From the NCBI GenBank assembly GCA_031554725.1, contig JAVBUZ010000122.1:1-21977 (forward strand): a DNA stretch of 21,977 nt, given 5' to 3'. Numbering within the stretch: position 1 is the first letter of the stretch; each line of letters begins with the position of its first letter. The notes beneath the pieces are model-generated. The model was given only the letters and a program-made list of their open reading frames with translations, was not told the DNA's origin and made no database searches. The stretch comes from JAVBUZ01 sp031554725. Lineage in GTDB: Bacteria; Bacillota; Clostridia; Lachnospirales; Lachnospiraceae. A program made the position numbers and the translations under genes. Shown piece after piece: positions 7,226 through 14,914 of this stretch.

Positions 7226-7685
7226 TAAATTTACCTCCACATTCTATACAATAGCCATAGAGCTTCACTTCATGATCTAAAACCAGAAATTGCATTGTTT
7301 CTGAAATCTTTTGTTCTAATTCTTCTAACAAATCATCCTCAAAAGACATTACGTTTCCACAACTTCTGCAAATTAAATGGTGGTGATGGTGCTTCTGTTC
7401 GTCCACGCACATTTTCCCGATTTCGTATCGTGCGAACCCATCATCAAAATTAATTCGATCAATTAACTGAAGCACTAAAAGTACTTGTATTGTTCTATAA
7501 ACAGTAGCCAATCCAATCTCTGGATATTCTACTTTTACTAGCTCATATATTTCTTCTGCTGTGAGATGTTTATCAGGGCAAGCCGACAAAGCCTCCAATA
7601 CTAAGAGACGTTGTTTTGTAATTTTCAAACCATTATCTTTTAATAATTGCTTAAATAATTCGCTTCCCTCTTTCAACCTATTCAC
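7209..7685 (-). CDS. Fur family metal-dependent transcriptional regulator
   Basis: The 158-residue protein has the Fur layout. A winged-helix DNA-binding half comes first (KITKQRLLVLEAL at 21-33, then HLTAEEIYE and EIGLATVYRTIQVL). A metal-binding dimerisation half follows, with a run of five histidines at 99-103, CRSCG (C106, C109) and CIECG (C146, C149). The two CxxC pairs are the structural zinc site of Fur/PerR/Zur proteins. Which metal or signal it senses is not decidable; the local gene order does not point to a metal transporter. The start is uncertain: GTG 7685 overlaps the DUF1292 gene by 8 bases, while TTG 7676 has AGAAGG about 8 bases upstream and may be the real one. It lies inside the ireB-ruvX operon, upstream of and overlapping rnj. 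Confidence 0.9.
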   Translation of the reverse strand: MNRLKEGSELFKQLLKDNGLKITKQRLLVLEALSACPDKHLTAEEIYELVKVEYPEIGLATVYRTIQVLLVLQLIDRINFDDGFARYEIGKMCVDEQKHHHHHLICRSCGNVMSFEDDLLEELEQKISETMQFLVLDHEVKLYGYCIECGGKFIEKSE

Positions 7686-7941
7686 CTTCTACAAATTCTA
7701 CATCTTCAAGCATACTTTCAAAAACCTGCGCTACTGCCGCAAGCTCGTTATCATCTGATACTATCGTAAAGACACTTTCCTCGTCTCCGTCCTCTGACAT
7801 GTCCTTCAAAATCAAGGCTTCTCCATCCCCATCTTCAAAGTCCGTAACAAGTATATAATTATAACCGCCAATTCTTGTTTGCTCTAACACAAAAAAATCA
7901 ACAGCGTCTTCTCCTTCTGGATTAAAAGTAATCTTTTCCAC
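7678..7941 (-). CDS. DUF1292 family protein (YrzB-like)
   Basis: An 87-residue, strongly acidic cytoplasmic protein. The pattern GEDAVDFFVLEQTRIGGYNY, then DEESVFTIVSDDNEL, matches the DUF1292/YrzB family, whose function is unknown. It starts at GTG 7941, the G of which is the last base of the ruvX stop codon (TAGTG), with GGAG 8 bases upstream. The adjacency ireB-ruvX-DUF1292 is the conserved Firmicute order (yrzL-yrrK-yrzB), so identity is secure even though the role is not. Confidence 0.88.
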   Translation of the reverse strand: MEKITFNPEGEDAVDFFVLEQTRIGGYNYILVTDFEDGDGEALILKDMSEDGDEESVFTIVSDDNELAAVAQVFESMLEDVEFVEGE

Positions 7942-8375
7942 TATTTCTTCTCCTTCATACTACGCAAATCAAGATACCCTTGTAGAATTAACGTTGCGGC
8001 AATCTTGTCCACATGTTCTTTTCTATCTTCTCTTCTAATTCCGGCTTCCATCATCGCTCTATCGGCTGCCACGGTGGTTAGTCTTTCATCCCACATTTCT
8101 ACCGGAAGTCCCGTTCTTCTCTCCAGCATTTCTTTAAATTGCATGGTTAGCTCTACACGTTCACCCTCTGTATTATTCATATTCTTAGGAAGACCTAGTA
8201 CAATTTCCTTCACTTCATATTCAACAATTAGCTCTTCAATTCTAGCTAAGGTTTGACGCAATTTGTTTTCTTCTTTTCTACGAATAATTTCAATTCCTTG
8301 TGCCGTAATAAGTAAAGCGTCACTAATAGCTACGCCTACTGTTTTTGAACCAAAATCTAACCCCATTATTCTCAT
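7941..8375 (-). CDS. ruvX: RuvX/YqgF family nuclease (pre-16S rRNA processing, putative Holliday junction resolvase)
   Basis: The 144-residue protein has an RNase H-like fold. It begins MRIMGLDFGSKTVGVAISD with the catalytic Asp7. Further YqgF motifs are LGLPKNMNNTEG (60-71), WDERLTT (95-101) and the C-terminal Asp123. In E. coli YqgF is implicated in maturing the 5' end of 16S rRNA; resolvase activity has been proposed for the family. A longer frame opens at 8399, but ATG 8375 is preferred because GAGGAG lies 6 bases before it and the protein then starts at the conserved strand. It follows ireB by 14 bases and overlaps the DUF1292 gene by one base. Confidence 0.92.
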   Translation of the reverse strand: MRIMGLDFGSKTVGVAISDALLITAQGIEIIRRKEENKLRQTLARIEELIVEYEVKEIVLGLPKNMNNTEGERVELTMQFKEMLERRTGLPVEMWDERLTTVAADRAMMEAGIRREDRKEHVDKIAATLILQGYLDLRSMKEKK

Positions 8376-8389
8376 CGGGTTCTCCTCAC

Positions 8390-8653
8390 TTATTTCCAAT
8401 GGTTATTTTTAATATATTCTACAAGTAGCTCTTCCACTAATTCATCTCGTTCTACTTTCATAATAAGGCTTCTGGCATTCTTATGACTTGTGATGTAGGT
8501 TGGGTCACCACTCATAACGTAACCCACGATTTGATTTACCGGATTATATCCTTTTTCTGTCAACGCTTCATATACCGTAGACAACACAACCTTTACACCA
8601 GTCTCAGGTTCTGTTACTACTTTGAAGTATTGAGTATTTTCTAAATTCTCCAT
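8390..8653 (-). CDS. ireB: IreB family regulatory phosphoprotein
   Basis: An 87-residue soluble protein with the conserved core TEKGYNPVNQIVGYVMSGDP (33-52) and the later VERDELVEELLVEYI. In Enterococcus, IreB is phosphorylated on N-terminal threonines by the PASTA kinase IreK and restrains cell-envelope stress tolerance, including cephalosporin resistance. By simple alignment, the Thr7 site is kept here (ENTQYF against DETVRF from memory), while the position of Thr4 is leucine. It is the first gene of the operon, with a promoter about 36 bases upstream. The ATG has GAGGAAG about 7 bases before it. Confidence 0.9.
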   Translation of the reverse strand: MENLENTQYFKVVTEPETGVKVVLSTVYEALTEKGYNPVNQIVGYVMSGDPTYITSHKNARSLIMKVERDELVEELLVEYIKNNHWK

Positions 8654-8688
8654 ATCGTCACTTCCTCTATACTAACTCTATATTTCTT

Positions 8689-8717
8689 ATCTTACTCTAT
8701 CTTACGTCAAAATTCAA
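8689..8717 (-). promoter_or_regulatory. Candidate promoter of the ireB operon
   Basis: On the minus strand TTGAAT (8712-8717) and TAAGAT (8689-8694) are 17 bases apart. The expected start is near 8682, giving a leader of about 30 bases. Confidence 0.5.
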
Positions 8718-8738
8718 CCTGAGGAAATAGAACTTGTA

Positions 8739-8754
8739 GAAAAATCACTTTTTC
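8739..8754 (-). terminator. Weak A/T hairpin after mtaB
   Basis: On the minus strand GAAAAA and TTTTTC pair around GTGA, 2 bases past the mtaB stop. The stem is almost all A-T, so termination would be weak. Confidence 0.3.
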
Positions 8755-8756
8755 TT

Positions 8757-10109
8757 TTATTTCATTAGCAAAATATCATCTGTAAGAAACCCTTGTATTT
8801 CTCCACAGCAAAGCTCATTGCATAAGTCCTCTGTGGTCTCTTTTGCTACCTTTATATACTGGGCAGTATGTCCAATCTGATAGGTTTTTCCCTGTATTTC
8901 TTTTGCTTCCTCAAAGAGCACTTCAACCTTTGTCTTTATGTAGGTTTTGCGAAACTCCATGGACTGCCTTTTTTCCATTTCTAAAAGCTCATTACTTCTT
9001 TCCGTTTTAATGGCATCTGGCACCTGATCCTTCATTTCGGCCGCTCTTGTTCCTTCTCTTTTTGAGAATTTAAAGATATGCATTTCATATAGATTAAGCT
9101 TTTCCAAATACGCTTTTGTCTGTTGGTATTCTTCCTCGGTTTCCCCTGGAAAGCCAACGATAACGTCTGTAGTAATTGCTGGATTTTGGTATACTTTTCT
9201 AAGTTCTTCCACACATTGGTAGTATTCTCCAGATGTGTAATGCCTATTCATTCTTTTTAAAGTCTCGTCCGCTCCACTTTGAAGAGACAAATGAAAATGA
9301 GGACATACTTTGCTTAAGTTAGCAAGTCTTCCCGCGGTTTCAGCCGTTACCACCCTAGGCTCTAAAGAGCCTAAACGGATACGATCTAATCCTTCAATCT
9401 CATGAATTCGCTCTACCAAGTCTATGAGCTTTGACTCTCCCGTATAATGACTTTGCTTTTCCTCGAAATCAATTCCGTAAGAACTAATATGAATTCCGGT
9501 AAGCACAATTTCACGATATCCAGCTTTTACAAGACCTTCCACTTCTCCAATAATATCTTCTGCCTGTCTGCTTCTTACTCTTCCTCTTGCATATGGAATT
9601 ACACAGTAGGAGCAGAATTGATTACAACCATCCTGTATTTTAATATATGCCCTTGTATGCTCAGCGGTCTGTTCCAAGGTCATTTCTTCATATTCTGCTG
9701 TTTGATTTATGTCTATGACACTTGTGTCATTAAGGGTCTTGTCGACTTCTCTATTTTTTTCTTTCGCTTCCAAAAATTCTTCTAAAATCGGAACTAAATC
9801 TTTCTTTTTATTGTTTCCAATTGCTAAATCGATGCTTCCATCTGCAGTGATATCTTCCTTACCCGTTTGCACATAACAGCCCACAGCTACTACTATTGCA
9901 TCTGGGTTTTTATGCTTTGCACGATGAAGCATCTGCCTGCTTTTTCTATCAGCGATATTTGTTACTGTACAAGTATTTATAATGTAAATGTCCGCTCTTT
10001 GATCAAATGGTACAATAATGTAACCTTTTTCTTGTAACATTTGTTGCATCACGTCCATCTCGTAAGCATTAACCTTGCAGCCTAAATTATGTAATGCTAC
10101 ATTTTTCAT
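8757..10109 (-). CDS. mtaB: tRNA t6A37 methylthiotransferase MtaB
   Basis: MtaB is a radical-SAM enzyme that adds a methylthio group to N6-threonylcarbamoyladenosine at tRNA position 37 (ms2t6A). The 450-residue protein has the three parts of the family. An N-terminal UPF0004 domain carries cluster cysteines C11, C47 and C78. A radical-SAM core has the CxxxCxxC motif at C162, C166 and C169 (GCNQFCSYC). A C-terminal region of about 60 residues fits a TRAM RNA-binding domain. The opening NLGCKVNAYE and VGCYVQ favour MtaB over MiaB and RimO. In many Firmicutes mtaB follows rsmE after the dnaK cluster; here nifS and thiI, also tRNA modification genes, lie between. The ATG at 10109 has AAAGGA close upstream. 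Confidence 0.93.
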   Translation of the reverse strand: MKNVALHNLGCKVNAYEMDVMQQMLQEKGYIIVPFDQRADIYIINTCTVTNIADRKSRQMLHRAKHKNPDAIVVAVGCYVQTGKEDITADGSIDLAIGNNKKKDLVPILEEFLEAKEKNREVDKTLNDTSVIDINQTAEYEEMTLEQTAEHTRAYIKIQDGCNQFCSYCVIPYARGRVRSRQAEDIIGEVEGLVKAGYREIVLTGIHISSYGIDFEEKQSHYTGESKLIDLVERIHEIEGLDRIRLGSLEPRVVTAETAGRLANLSKVCPHFHLSLQSGADETLKRMNRHYTSGEYYQCVEELRKVYQNPAITTDVIVGFPGETEEEYQQTKAYLEKLNLYEMHIFKFSKREGTRAAEMKDQVPDAIKTERSNELLEMEKRQSMEFRKTYIKTKVEVLFEEAKEIQGKTYQIGHTAQYIKVAKETTEDLCNELCCGEIQGFLTDDILLMK

Positions 10110-10142
10110 ATGATTCCTTTCTTTTTTTGTGTTGTTTTATCA

Positions 10143-10171
10143 TTGACTTTTAGCTCTTAACCCATTAATAT
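10143..10171 (+). promoter_or_regulatory. Sigma-A-type promoter of the HPr-like gene
   Basis: TTGACT (10143-10148) and TAATAT (10166-10171) are separated by 17 bases, giving a start near 10178 and a short leader with AGGAGG at 10197-10202. The region is divergent from mtaB. Confidence 0.65.
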
Positions 10172-10209
10172 TAGAGTCAGAAGGTAGAAAAATTTCAGGA
10201 GGTAATTCA

Positions 10210-10440
10210 ATGAAAACAATACAAATTTCTTTAAACTCCATTGACAAAGTAAAATCTTTCGTTAATGATATTACAAAATTCGATTATGATTTTGATTTAG
10301 TATCTGGTAGATACGTTATCGATGCAAAATCTATCATGGGTATCTTCAGTTTAGATTTATCTAAACCTATTGATTTAAACATCCATGCAGAAGACAAGGT
10401 AGAAGACATTTTAGAAGTTTTAAAACCTTACATCATCTAA
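10210..10440 (+). CDS. HPr-like protein lacking the catalytic histidine
   Basis: A 76-residue soluble protein and the only plus-strand gene here. Residues 40-48 (KSIMGIFSL) match the HPr segment around the regulatory serine (KSIMGVMSL in Bacillus HPr), so Ser41 corresponds to Ser46, the target of HPr kinase. The beta-strand layout and the end VEDILEVLKPYI also fit HPr. The histidine that carries phosphate in the sugar PTS (GLHARPA) is absent: the equivalent region reads LNSIDKVKSF. It therefore cannot be a normal phosphocarrier. By analogy with Bacillus Crh, also histidine-less, it could be a regulatory partner of CcpA; this is inference, and whether Ser41 is phosphorylated is unknown. Start ATG has AGGAGG 7 bases upstream. 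It has its own promoter and terminator and is opposed to its neighbours. Confidence 0.82.
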   Translation: MKTIQISLNSIDKVKSFVNDITKFDYDFDLVSGRYVIDAKSIMGIFSLDLSKPIDLNIHAEDKVEDILEVLKPYII

Positions 10441-10451
10441 AGTAAAAAGTT

Positions 10452-10479
10452 GAGCACCTCTTTCGGGGTGCTCTTTTTT
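10452..10479 (+). terminator. Rho-independent terminator of the HPr-like gene
   Basis: A 9-bp stem (10452-10460 with 10465-10473) has a TTTC loop and is followed by six T. One pair is a U-G wobble on the plus strand but a C/A mismatch on the minus, supporting plus-strand use. Confidence 0.9.
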
Positions 10480-10483
10480 GTGC

Positions 10484-10655
10484 AATTGCTATGCAATTAC
10501 CCAAAAACAAATATGCGCACTCGCGCGCAAGGAAATATTGTCGCAAAAGCGACCGCGCTCAGCGCAAGAATCTGCCTTCGCTGATTCTCATTTTACGTCG
10601 TTCTCTCAATATGTCTGCTTGCGATTCTCTTAAGGTGTTGCTAGGCAGCAACACC
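10484..10655. repeat. Cluster of six small hairpins in the gap after thiI
   Basis: This gap between the HPr-like terminator and the thiI stop holds no open gene. It contains successive inverted repeats: AATTGC-TAT-GCAATT (10484-10498), TGCGC/GCGCA (10514-10529), GTCGC-AAAA-GCGAC (10540-10553), GCGC-TCA-GCGC (10555-10565), AGAATC/GATTCT with an inner GC pair block (10567-10588), and a perfect 9-bp stem GGTGTTGCT/AGCAACACC (10634-10655). The last begins 2 bases past the thiI stop but lacks a T run on the minus strand. The GC-rich hairpins contrast with the AT-rich gaps elsewhere. It may be an extragenic palindromic repeat; I cannot test copy number from one window. Confidence 0.6.
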
Positions 10656-10657
10656 AT

Positions 10658-11839
10658 TTATTCTGTTGCGATAATAACTTCTTTTGTTTCTATTGCAATC
10701 TTCACTAACTCATCTATCTTTTCTTCCAAATTTTGCTCATGTCTTCTTATTATGTTCAAGTTTGGTTTTGTTACAGGGTGCTTTGCCACAAATATGGTAC
10801 AGCAATCTTCAAAAGGTTGAATCGATGTTTCATATGTGTCAATTTTTTCTGAAATATCAATAATATCCTGTTTATCAAACGCAATAAGTGGGCGATATAC
10901 TGGCATCTCACATACATCATTGGTTGCCGCTAAAGAATGTAGGGTTTGAGATGCTACCTGACCAATACTCTCACCTGTTATTAGTCCTAAACAGTTTGTT
11001 TCGCTAGCAATCTGTTCTGCAATACGCATCATATATCTACGCATGATAATTGTAAGCTCTTCATGAGGACATTTTTCATAAATATATAACTGAATATCTG
11101 TAAAGTTGATAACATGTAGATAAATTGGCCCTGTATATTTAGATACGATTTTTGCCAAATCAACTACTTTTTCTTTTGCTCGTTCACTTGTGTATGGAGG
11201 TGCATGGAAATAAACTGCGTCTATTTTCACTCCTCTTTTTGCTATCATATAACCTGCAACCGGAGAGTCAATACCTCCAGATAAAAGCAACATTGCTTTG
11301 CCACCAGTTCCTACTGGCATGCCTCCCGGCCCAGGAATAATCTCAGAATAAATATATATTTTTTCACGTATCTCGATATTAACCATGATTTCCGGATGAT
11401 GTACATCAACCTTCATCTGTGGATACGCCTTTAAAATTGCAGCTCCCATTTCTACATTAATAACCATAGAATCTAAAGGATAATTCTTGCGTGCTCGTCT
11501 TGCTTGCACTTTGAACGTACGAGTAGTATTAGGGTATACCTCCCCAATATACTTAACAACATCTTCACACAACTGCTCAAATCCGTTATCTTCCACAAAA
11601 ACAACTGGACAAATTCCCGAAATTCCAAATACTCTTTTTAAACGTGCAACTACCTCATCAAAATCAAATTCTGATATCGCATCTACATAAATTCTACCGT
11701 CTGTTTTACGAACGTTAAATTGTCCGTCGCATTTCTTCATTGCGTATTTTACCTGTTGAACTAGCGCATCTTCAAACAAATATCTGTTTTTACCTTTTAC
11801 ACCAATTTCAGCGTATTTAATCAAGAATGATTTAAACAT
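10658..11839 (-). CDS. thiI: tRNA 4-thiouridine synthase ThiI (no rhodanese domain)
   Basis: ThiI adenylates tRNA uridine 8 and accepts sulfur to make s4U, a UV-sensing modification; in some bacteria it also serves thiazole synthesis. The 393 residues show an N-terminal ferredoxin-like part, a THUMP RNA-binding domain (about 60-165) and a PP-loop ATPase with SGGIDSP at 187-193. The usual FEDCC cysteine motif lies near the C-terminal end. The extra rhodanese domain of E. coli ThiI is missing, as is normal in Firmicutes, where a dedicated cysteine desulfurase delivers sulfur directly. That partner, nifS, is the gene just upstream. The ATG has AAAGAGG about 6 bases upstream. Confidence 0.94.
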   Translation of the reverse strand: MFKSFLIKYAEIGVKGKNRYLFEDALVQQVKYAMKKCDGQFNVRKTDGRIYVDAISEFDFDEVVARLKRVFGISGICPVVFVEDNGFEQLCEDVVKYIGEVYPNTTRTFKVQARRARKNYPLDSMVINVEMGAAILKAYPQMKVDVHHPEIMVNIEIREKIYIYSEIIPGPGGMPVGTGGKAMLLLSGGIDSPVAGYMIAKRGVKIDAVYFHAPPYTSERAKEKVVDLAKIVSKYTGPIYLHVINFTDIQLYIYEKCPHEELTIIMRRYMMRIAEQIASETNCLGLITGESIGQVASQTLHSLAATNDVCEMPVYRPLIAFDKQDIIDISEKIDTYETSIQPFEDCCTIFVAKHPVTKPNLNIIRRHEQNLEEKIDELVKIAIETKEVIIATE

Positions 11840-11860
11840 ATTTTTCCTCTTTCATATCTT

Positions 11861-11884
11861 AAAGCGCGTCTGCTTCGCGCCTTT
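11861..11884 (-). repeat. GC hairpin between nifS and thiI
   Basis: GCGCG (11864-11868) pairs with CGCGC (11876-11880) around a 7-base loop, flanked by AAA and TTT that extend the stem past a one-base bulge. It fills most of the gap between the two genes. There is no T run, so it may tune processing or translation rather than end transcription. The loop sequence AAGCAGA (minus strand) resembles motifs in the hairpin cluster after thiI. Confidence 0.45.
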
Positions 11885-11885
11885 A

Positions 11886-13040
11886 CTACCGTCTTGTATA
11901 CTTTCGTAACATGGGAATCATATCATACATCGCTTGCAATGTATAGTCTATTTCTTCCTGGGTTGTGTACACTGACATGCTAAATCGTATGGTTGAATCC
12001 AGCATTTCCTTTTCCACTCCTATTGCCTGAAGAGTCGCTGATGCATGAGGCTTGCTTGATGAACAGGCACTACCTGCTGATACATAGATACCTCTATCCT
12101 CTAGTGCATGAAGCATAACCTCGCTTCGTATTCCTCGCACGGAAGCACTGATAATATGAGGTGCTGAGTCCATTCCCTCTAATCCATTTATCTTAATATC
12201 ATCTATTTTTCTTAAGCCGTCTATAAATATTTTTTTCAGATGGTACAGCCTGCTTACATCATCCTCTAACGCCGAGTATAAAATTTCTGCTGCTTTTGCC
12301 ATTCCCGCTATTCCTGGTACATTTTCTGTTCCTGAGCGCAGATTTTTTTGTTGACCGCCGCCATAAACAATGGAATGAATCTTTACTCTTTCATTTACAT
12401 ATAGAAAGCCTACACCCTTAGGTCCATGTATCTTGTGGGCACTAACAGAAAGCAAATCAATTCCCATTTTTTTAGGATAGATTTTTGCTTTACCAAAGCC
12501 TTGCACAGCATCCACATGGAATAAAATATTAGGGTTCATCCTTTTTATCAGCATTCCTGCTTCTTCCAATGGCATCAAAGAACCAATCTCATTATTCGTA
12601 TGCATAATAGATACCAATATTGTATCTTTGCGGATTGCTCTACGTAGATCCTCCAAAGAAATTCTTCCTTTGGTATCAACTGGCAAATAGGTAACCTGAA
12701 AGCCTTGCGCCTCCAAATATCTCATCGGCTGCAAAATAGCCGGGTGTTCTATTTGTGTGGTGATAAGATGCTTTCCCGCCCTATGATTTGCCATAGCGCA
12801 TCCTATAATTGCAAGATTGTTGGACTCTGTTCCACCAGAAGTAAAAAAGATTTCCTTCCCATTTACTTTTAAAATTCTACCTAAAGCTTCCTTGGCATTT
12901 TTAATAAATTTTTCACTTTCAACACCCTTTTTGTGCATACTAGAAGGATTTCCGTAATGTTCACACATGATGTTTGACACAAGCTCAGCCACTTCTGGAA
13001 AAACTCGGGTGGTAGCGGAATTATCCAAATATACTTCCAT
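11886..13040 (-). CDS. Cysteine desulfurase (NifS/IscS family), probable sulfur donor to ThiI
   Basis: This PLP enzyme takes sulfur from cysteine as a persulfide and passes it on. The 384-residue protein begins MEVYLDNSATTRV. It shows TSGGTESNN (68-76, phosphate contact), His99 in IEHPA, HVDAVQ (175-180), the PLP lysine Lys203 in SAHKIHGPKG, GGGQQKNLRSGTEN (227-240) and the catalytic Cys326 in GSACSSSK. The longer frame from 13124 was rejected: AAGGAG lies 7 bases before ATG 13040 and the shorter form starts at the family's conserved N-terminus. The gene is followed by thiI after 46 bases, the same pairing as Bacillus nifZ-thiI, so it probably serves tRNA thiolation rather than general Fe-S assembly. 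A TATAAT-like sequence upstream (minus strand, near 13070-13075) has no convincing -35. Confidence 0.9.
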   Translation of the reverse strand: MEVYLDNSATTRVFPEVAELVSNIMCEHYGNPSSMHKKGVESEKFIKNAKEALGRILKVNGKEIFFTSGGTESNNLAIIGCAMANHRAGKHLITTQIEHPAILQPMRYLEAQGFQVTYLPVDTKGRISLEDLRRAIRKDTILVSIMHTNNEIGSLMPLEEAGMLIKRMNPNILFHVDAVQGFGKAKIYPKKMGIDLLSVSAHKIHGPKGVGFLYVNERVKIHSIVYGGGQQKNLRSGTENVPGIAGMAKAAEILYSALEDDVSRLYHLKKIFIDGLRKIDDIKINGLEGMDSAPHIISASVRGIRSEVMLHALEDRGIYVSAGSACSSSKPHASATLQAIGVEKEMLDSTIRFSMSVYTTQEEIDYTLQAMYDMIPMLRKYTRR

Positions 13041-13133
13041 CTTCCTACTCCTTTTTCTTTTATCTATATATATTATATGCGTAATCTGTCGCTCGGTGTC
13101 TATATACGCATCCTTCAACTTCACCTATTTTAA

Positions 13134-13874
13134 CTAATTCTCTAGCTGGTACATTACCCAAGCCATAACCGTTAGACCTGCTGTTTCTGTGCGAAGTATC
13201 CTTCTTCCTAATGTCATCGGTTCAATACCTTGTGCAAAAGCCTTTTCAACTTCCGAATCTTCAAAGCCACCCTCTGGTCCAATAAAAACTGCTACTTTCT
13301 GATTTGGTAAAACCGACTCTACCATTTCCTTTGTTTTTTTCATTCCCTCAGCATGCTCATATGGTATCCATTTTACATCCATATCTTTTGCATAATTAAT
13401 TGCCTCGCCAAAGCTCATAACCGAAGAAACCTTAGGGATAATGCCTCTCTTACTTTGTTTTGCCGCCGACTCTGCTACTGCCTGCCAGCGCTCCACCTTG
13501 GATTTTGCCTTTTTATCATCAAGCTTTACCACACAGCGCTTTGTCGCAACCGGAATAATTTCATATACCCCTAGCTCTACTGCTTTCTGAATAATAAGCT
13601 CCATTTTATCAGCTTTGGGCAGTGCTTGAAATAGGAAAACCTTGGCTCCTAATTCTGCTCCGTCTTCCTTTATAAATTGAAGCTGACATCTTACCATATC
13701 TTCTTCCATAGACACAATGGTACACCCATATTCCTTACCGTCTATACCATTACTCACGGATATTTCCTCGCCCACCTTCATGCGCAAGACATTTTTAATG
13801 TGATTCACATCACTACCATTAATAAATACTTCTTTATCAACTATCTGAGATGGTTCTACAAAAAACTGATACAT
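13134..13874 (-). CDS. rsmE: 16S rRNA m3U1498 methyltransferase RsmE
   Basis: RsmE methylates N3 of U1498 in 16S rRNA within the assembled small subunit. The 246-residue protein has an N-terminal PUA-like part (NHIKNVLRMKVGE) and a C-terminal SPOUT knot, with FIGPEGGFEDSEVE and LGRRILRTETAGL forming the SAM-binding knot. Length and both signatures are typical. The start ATG 13874 has GAGG 7 bases upstream. It follows prmA by 27 bases, the conserved dnaJ-prmA-rsmE order. Confidence 0.94.
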   Translation of the reverse strand: MYQFFVEPSQIVDKEVFINGSDVNHIKNVLRMKVGEEISVSNGIDGKEYGCTIVSMEEDMVRCQLQFIKEDGAELGAKVFLFQALPKADKMELIIQKAVELGVYEIIPVATKRCVVKLDDKKAKSKVERWQAVAESAAKQSKRGIIPKVSSVMSFGEAINYAKDMDVKWIPYEHAEGMKKTKEMVESVLPNQKVAVFIGPEGGFEDSEVEKAFAQGIEPMTLGRRILRTETAGLTVMAWVMYQLEN

Positions 13875-13901
13875 GATATCCTCATTTCCGCATGGCTTTT
13901 C

Positions 13902-14888
13902 TTAGTTTTTTCTTGCAGTTACGCTAACCCACTCACCTTGATAAGTGATTTCCAAAACCTCAAGACCCGCTGCCTTTACCGCATCTACAACTGTTTGCTC
14001 TTTACAGTCAATAATTCCAGAAGTTATATAAATACCACCTTTTTTCATCTGATTTACAATAACCGGTGTTAAAGGAACAAGTACATCAGCCAGAATATTT
14101 GCGACAACTATGTCATATTTATCATAACCCACCTTATCCTGTACTTCCTTATCTGAGATAATGTTACCAATCATCATTGTAAAGTCTTTAGGATCAATTC
14201 CATTGACCTTCATATTCTCTTTAACTGCTTCTGTAGCGCATGGATCCAAATCCGTTCCTATGGCTTCCTTCGCGCCAAACATCAAGGAAAGAATTGCTAA
14301 AATTCCACTTCCCGTTCCCACATCCAATAAAGTAGTTTTTGGGGTGATATATTTACGTAATTGACGAATACAAAGCTGTGTTGTTTCATGCATACCAGTT
14401 CCAAAAGCCGTTCCAGGGTCAATATGTAAAACCATTTTTCCTTCGTCTTCTGGTTTAATATCTTCCCATGAAGGAATTACCAAAATATCATCTATATAAA
14501 ATTGATGAAAGTATTCTTTCCAATTGTTAATCCAATCGATATCCTCGGTTTCATCTACAGTAATAGTTCCTTCGCCAATTTCCATCCATTCTTTGATTTC
14601 ATCTAGCTCTTGCTGTACACTCGCCACAATCGTCTGCACATCCGTCGGCTCGCCATTTATTTCCAATGTTCCGTCTTCCTTTTTTTCCACAAAAAAGCTA
14701 AGATAGGCGATTCCATCATCCTCCGGTCCATCAGGCAAAATATCTACAAACATCTGCTCTTTTTCCTGGGCTGTTAAGGGAACCTTATCTTCAATCTGTG
14801 CTCCTTCTAAGCCTATGTCATATAAAGAACTTATGATGATATCTTCCGCTTCTGTTATTGTCTTAATTCTAAATTTTACCCACTTCAT
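13902..14888 (-). CDS. prmA: Ribosomal protein L11 methyltransferase PrmA
   Basis: PrmA trimethylates ribosomal protein L11 in the cytoplasm. The 328-residue protein has the small N-terminal L11-recognition domain, then DPGTAFGTGMHETT (157-170), motif I LDVGTGSGILA (188-198) and NILADVL, all typical for PrmA. It is slightly longer than the E. coli protein (about 293 residues), as usual in Firmicutes; the extra acidic stretch lies around residues 36-112. It is separated from dnaJ by a hairpin terminator, so its expression may be lower than that of the chaperones or come partly from read-through. Confidence 0.94.
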   Translation of the reverse strand: MKWVKFRIKTITEAEDIIISSLYDIGLEGAQIEDKVPLTAQEKEQMFVDILPDGPEDDGIAYLSFFVEKKEDGTLEINGEPTDVQTIVASVQQELDEIKEWMEIGEGTITVDETEDIDWINNWKEYFHQFYIDDILVIPSWEDIKPEDEGKMVLHIDPGTAFGTGMHETTQLCIRQLRKYITPKTTLLDVGTGSGILAILSLMFGAKEAIGTDLDPCATEAVKENMKVNGIDPKDFTMMIGNIISDKEVQDKVGYDKYDIVVANILADVLVPLTPVIVNQMKKGGIYITSGIIDCKEQTVVDAVKAAGLEVLEITYQGEWVSVTARKN

Positions 14889-14914
14889 GTTTTCACTTCC
14901 GCCTTCCCGTGCCG

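Noticed and set aside
13041..13124. N-terminal extension of the cysteine desulfurase by 28 residues.
   Set aside because: The family starts at the MEVYLDNSATT motif and AAGGAG precedes that ATG; the extension is unrelated sequence.
13677..14072. A 131-codon plus-strand frame opposite rsmE and prmA.
   Set aside because: It lies entirely antisense to two well-recognised genes, has no family resemblance and no ribosome site; likewise for the other plus-strand frames over coding regions.
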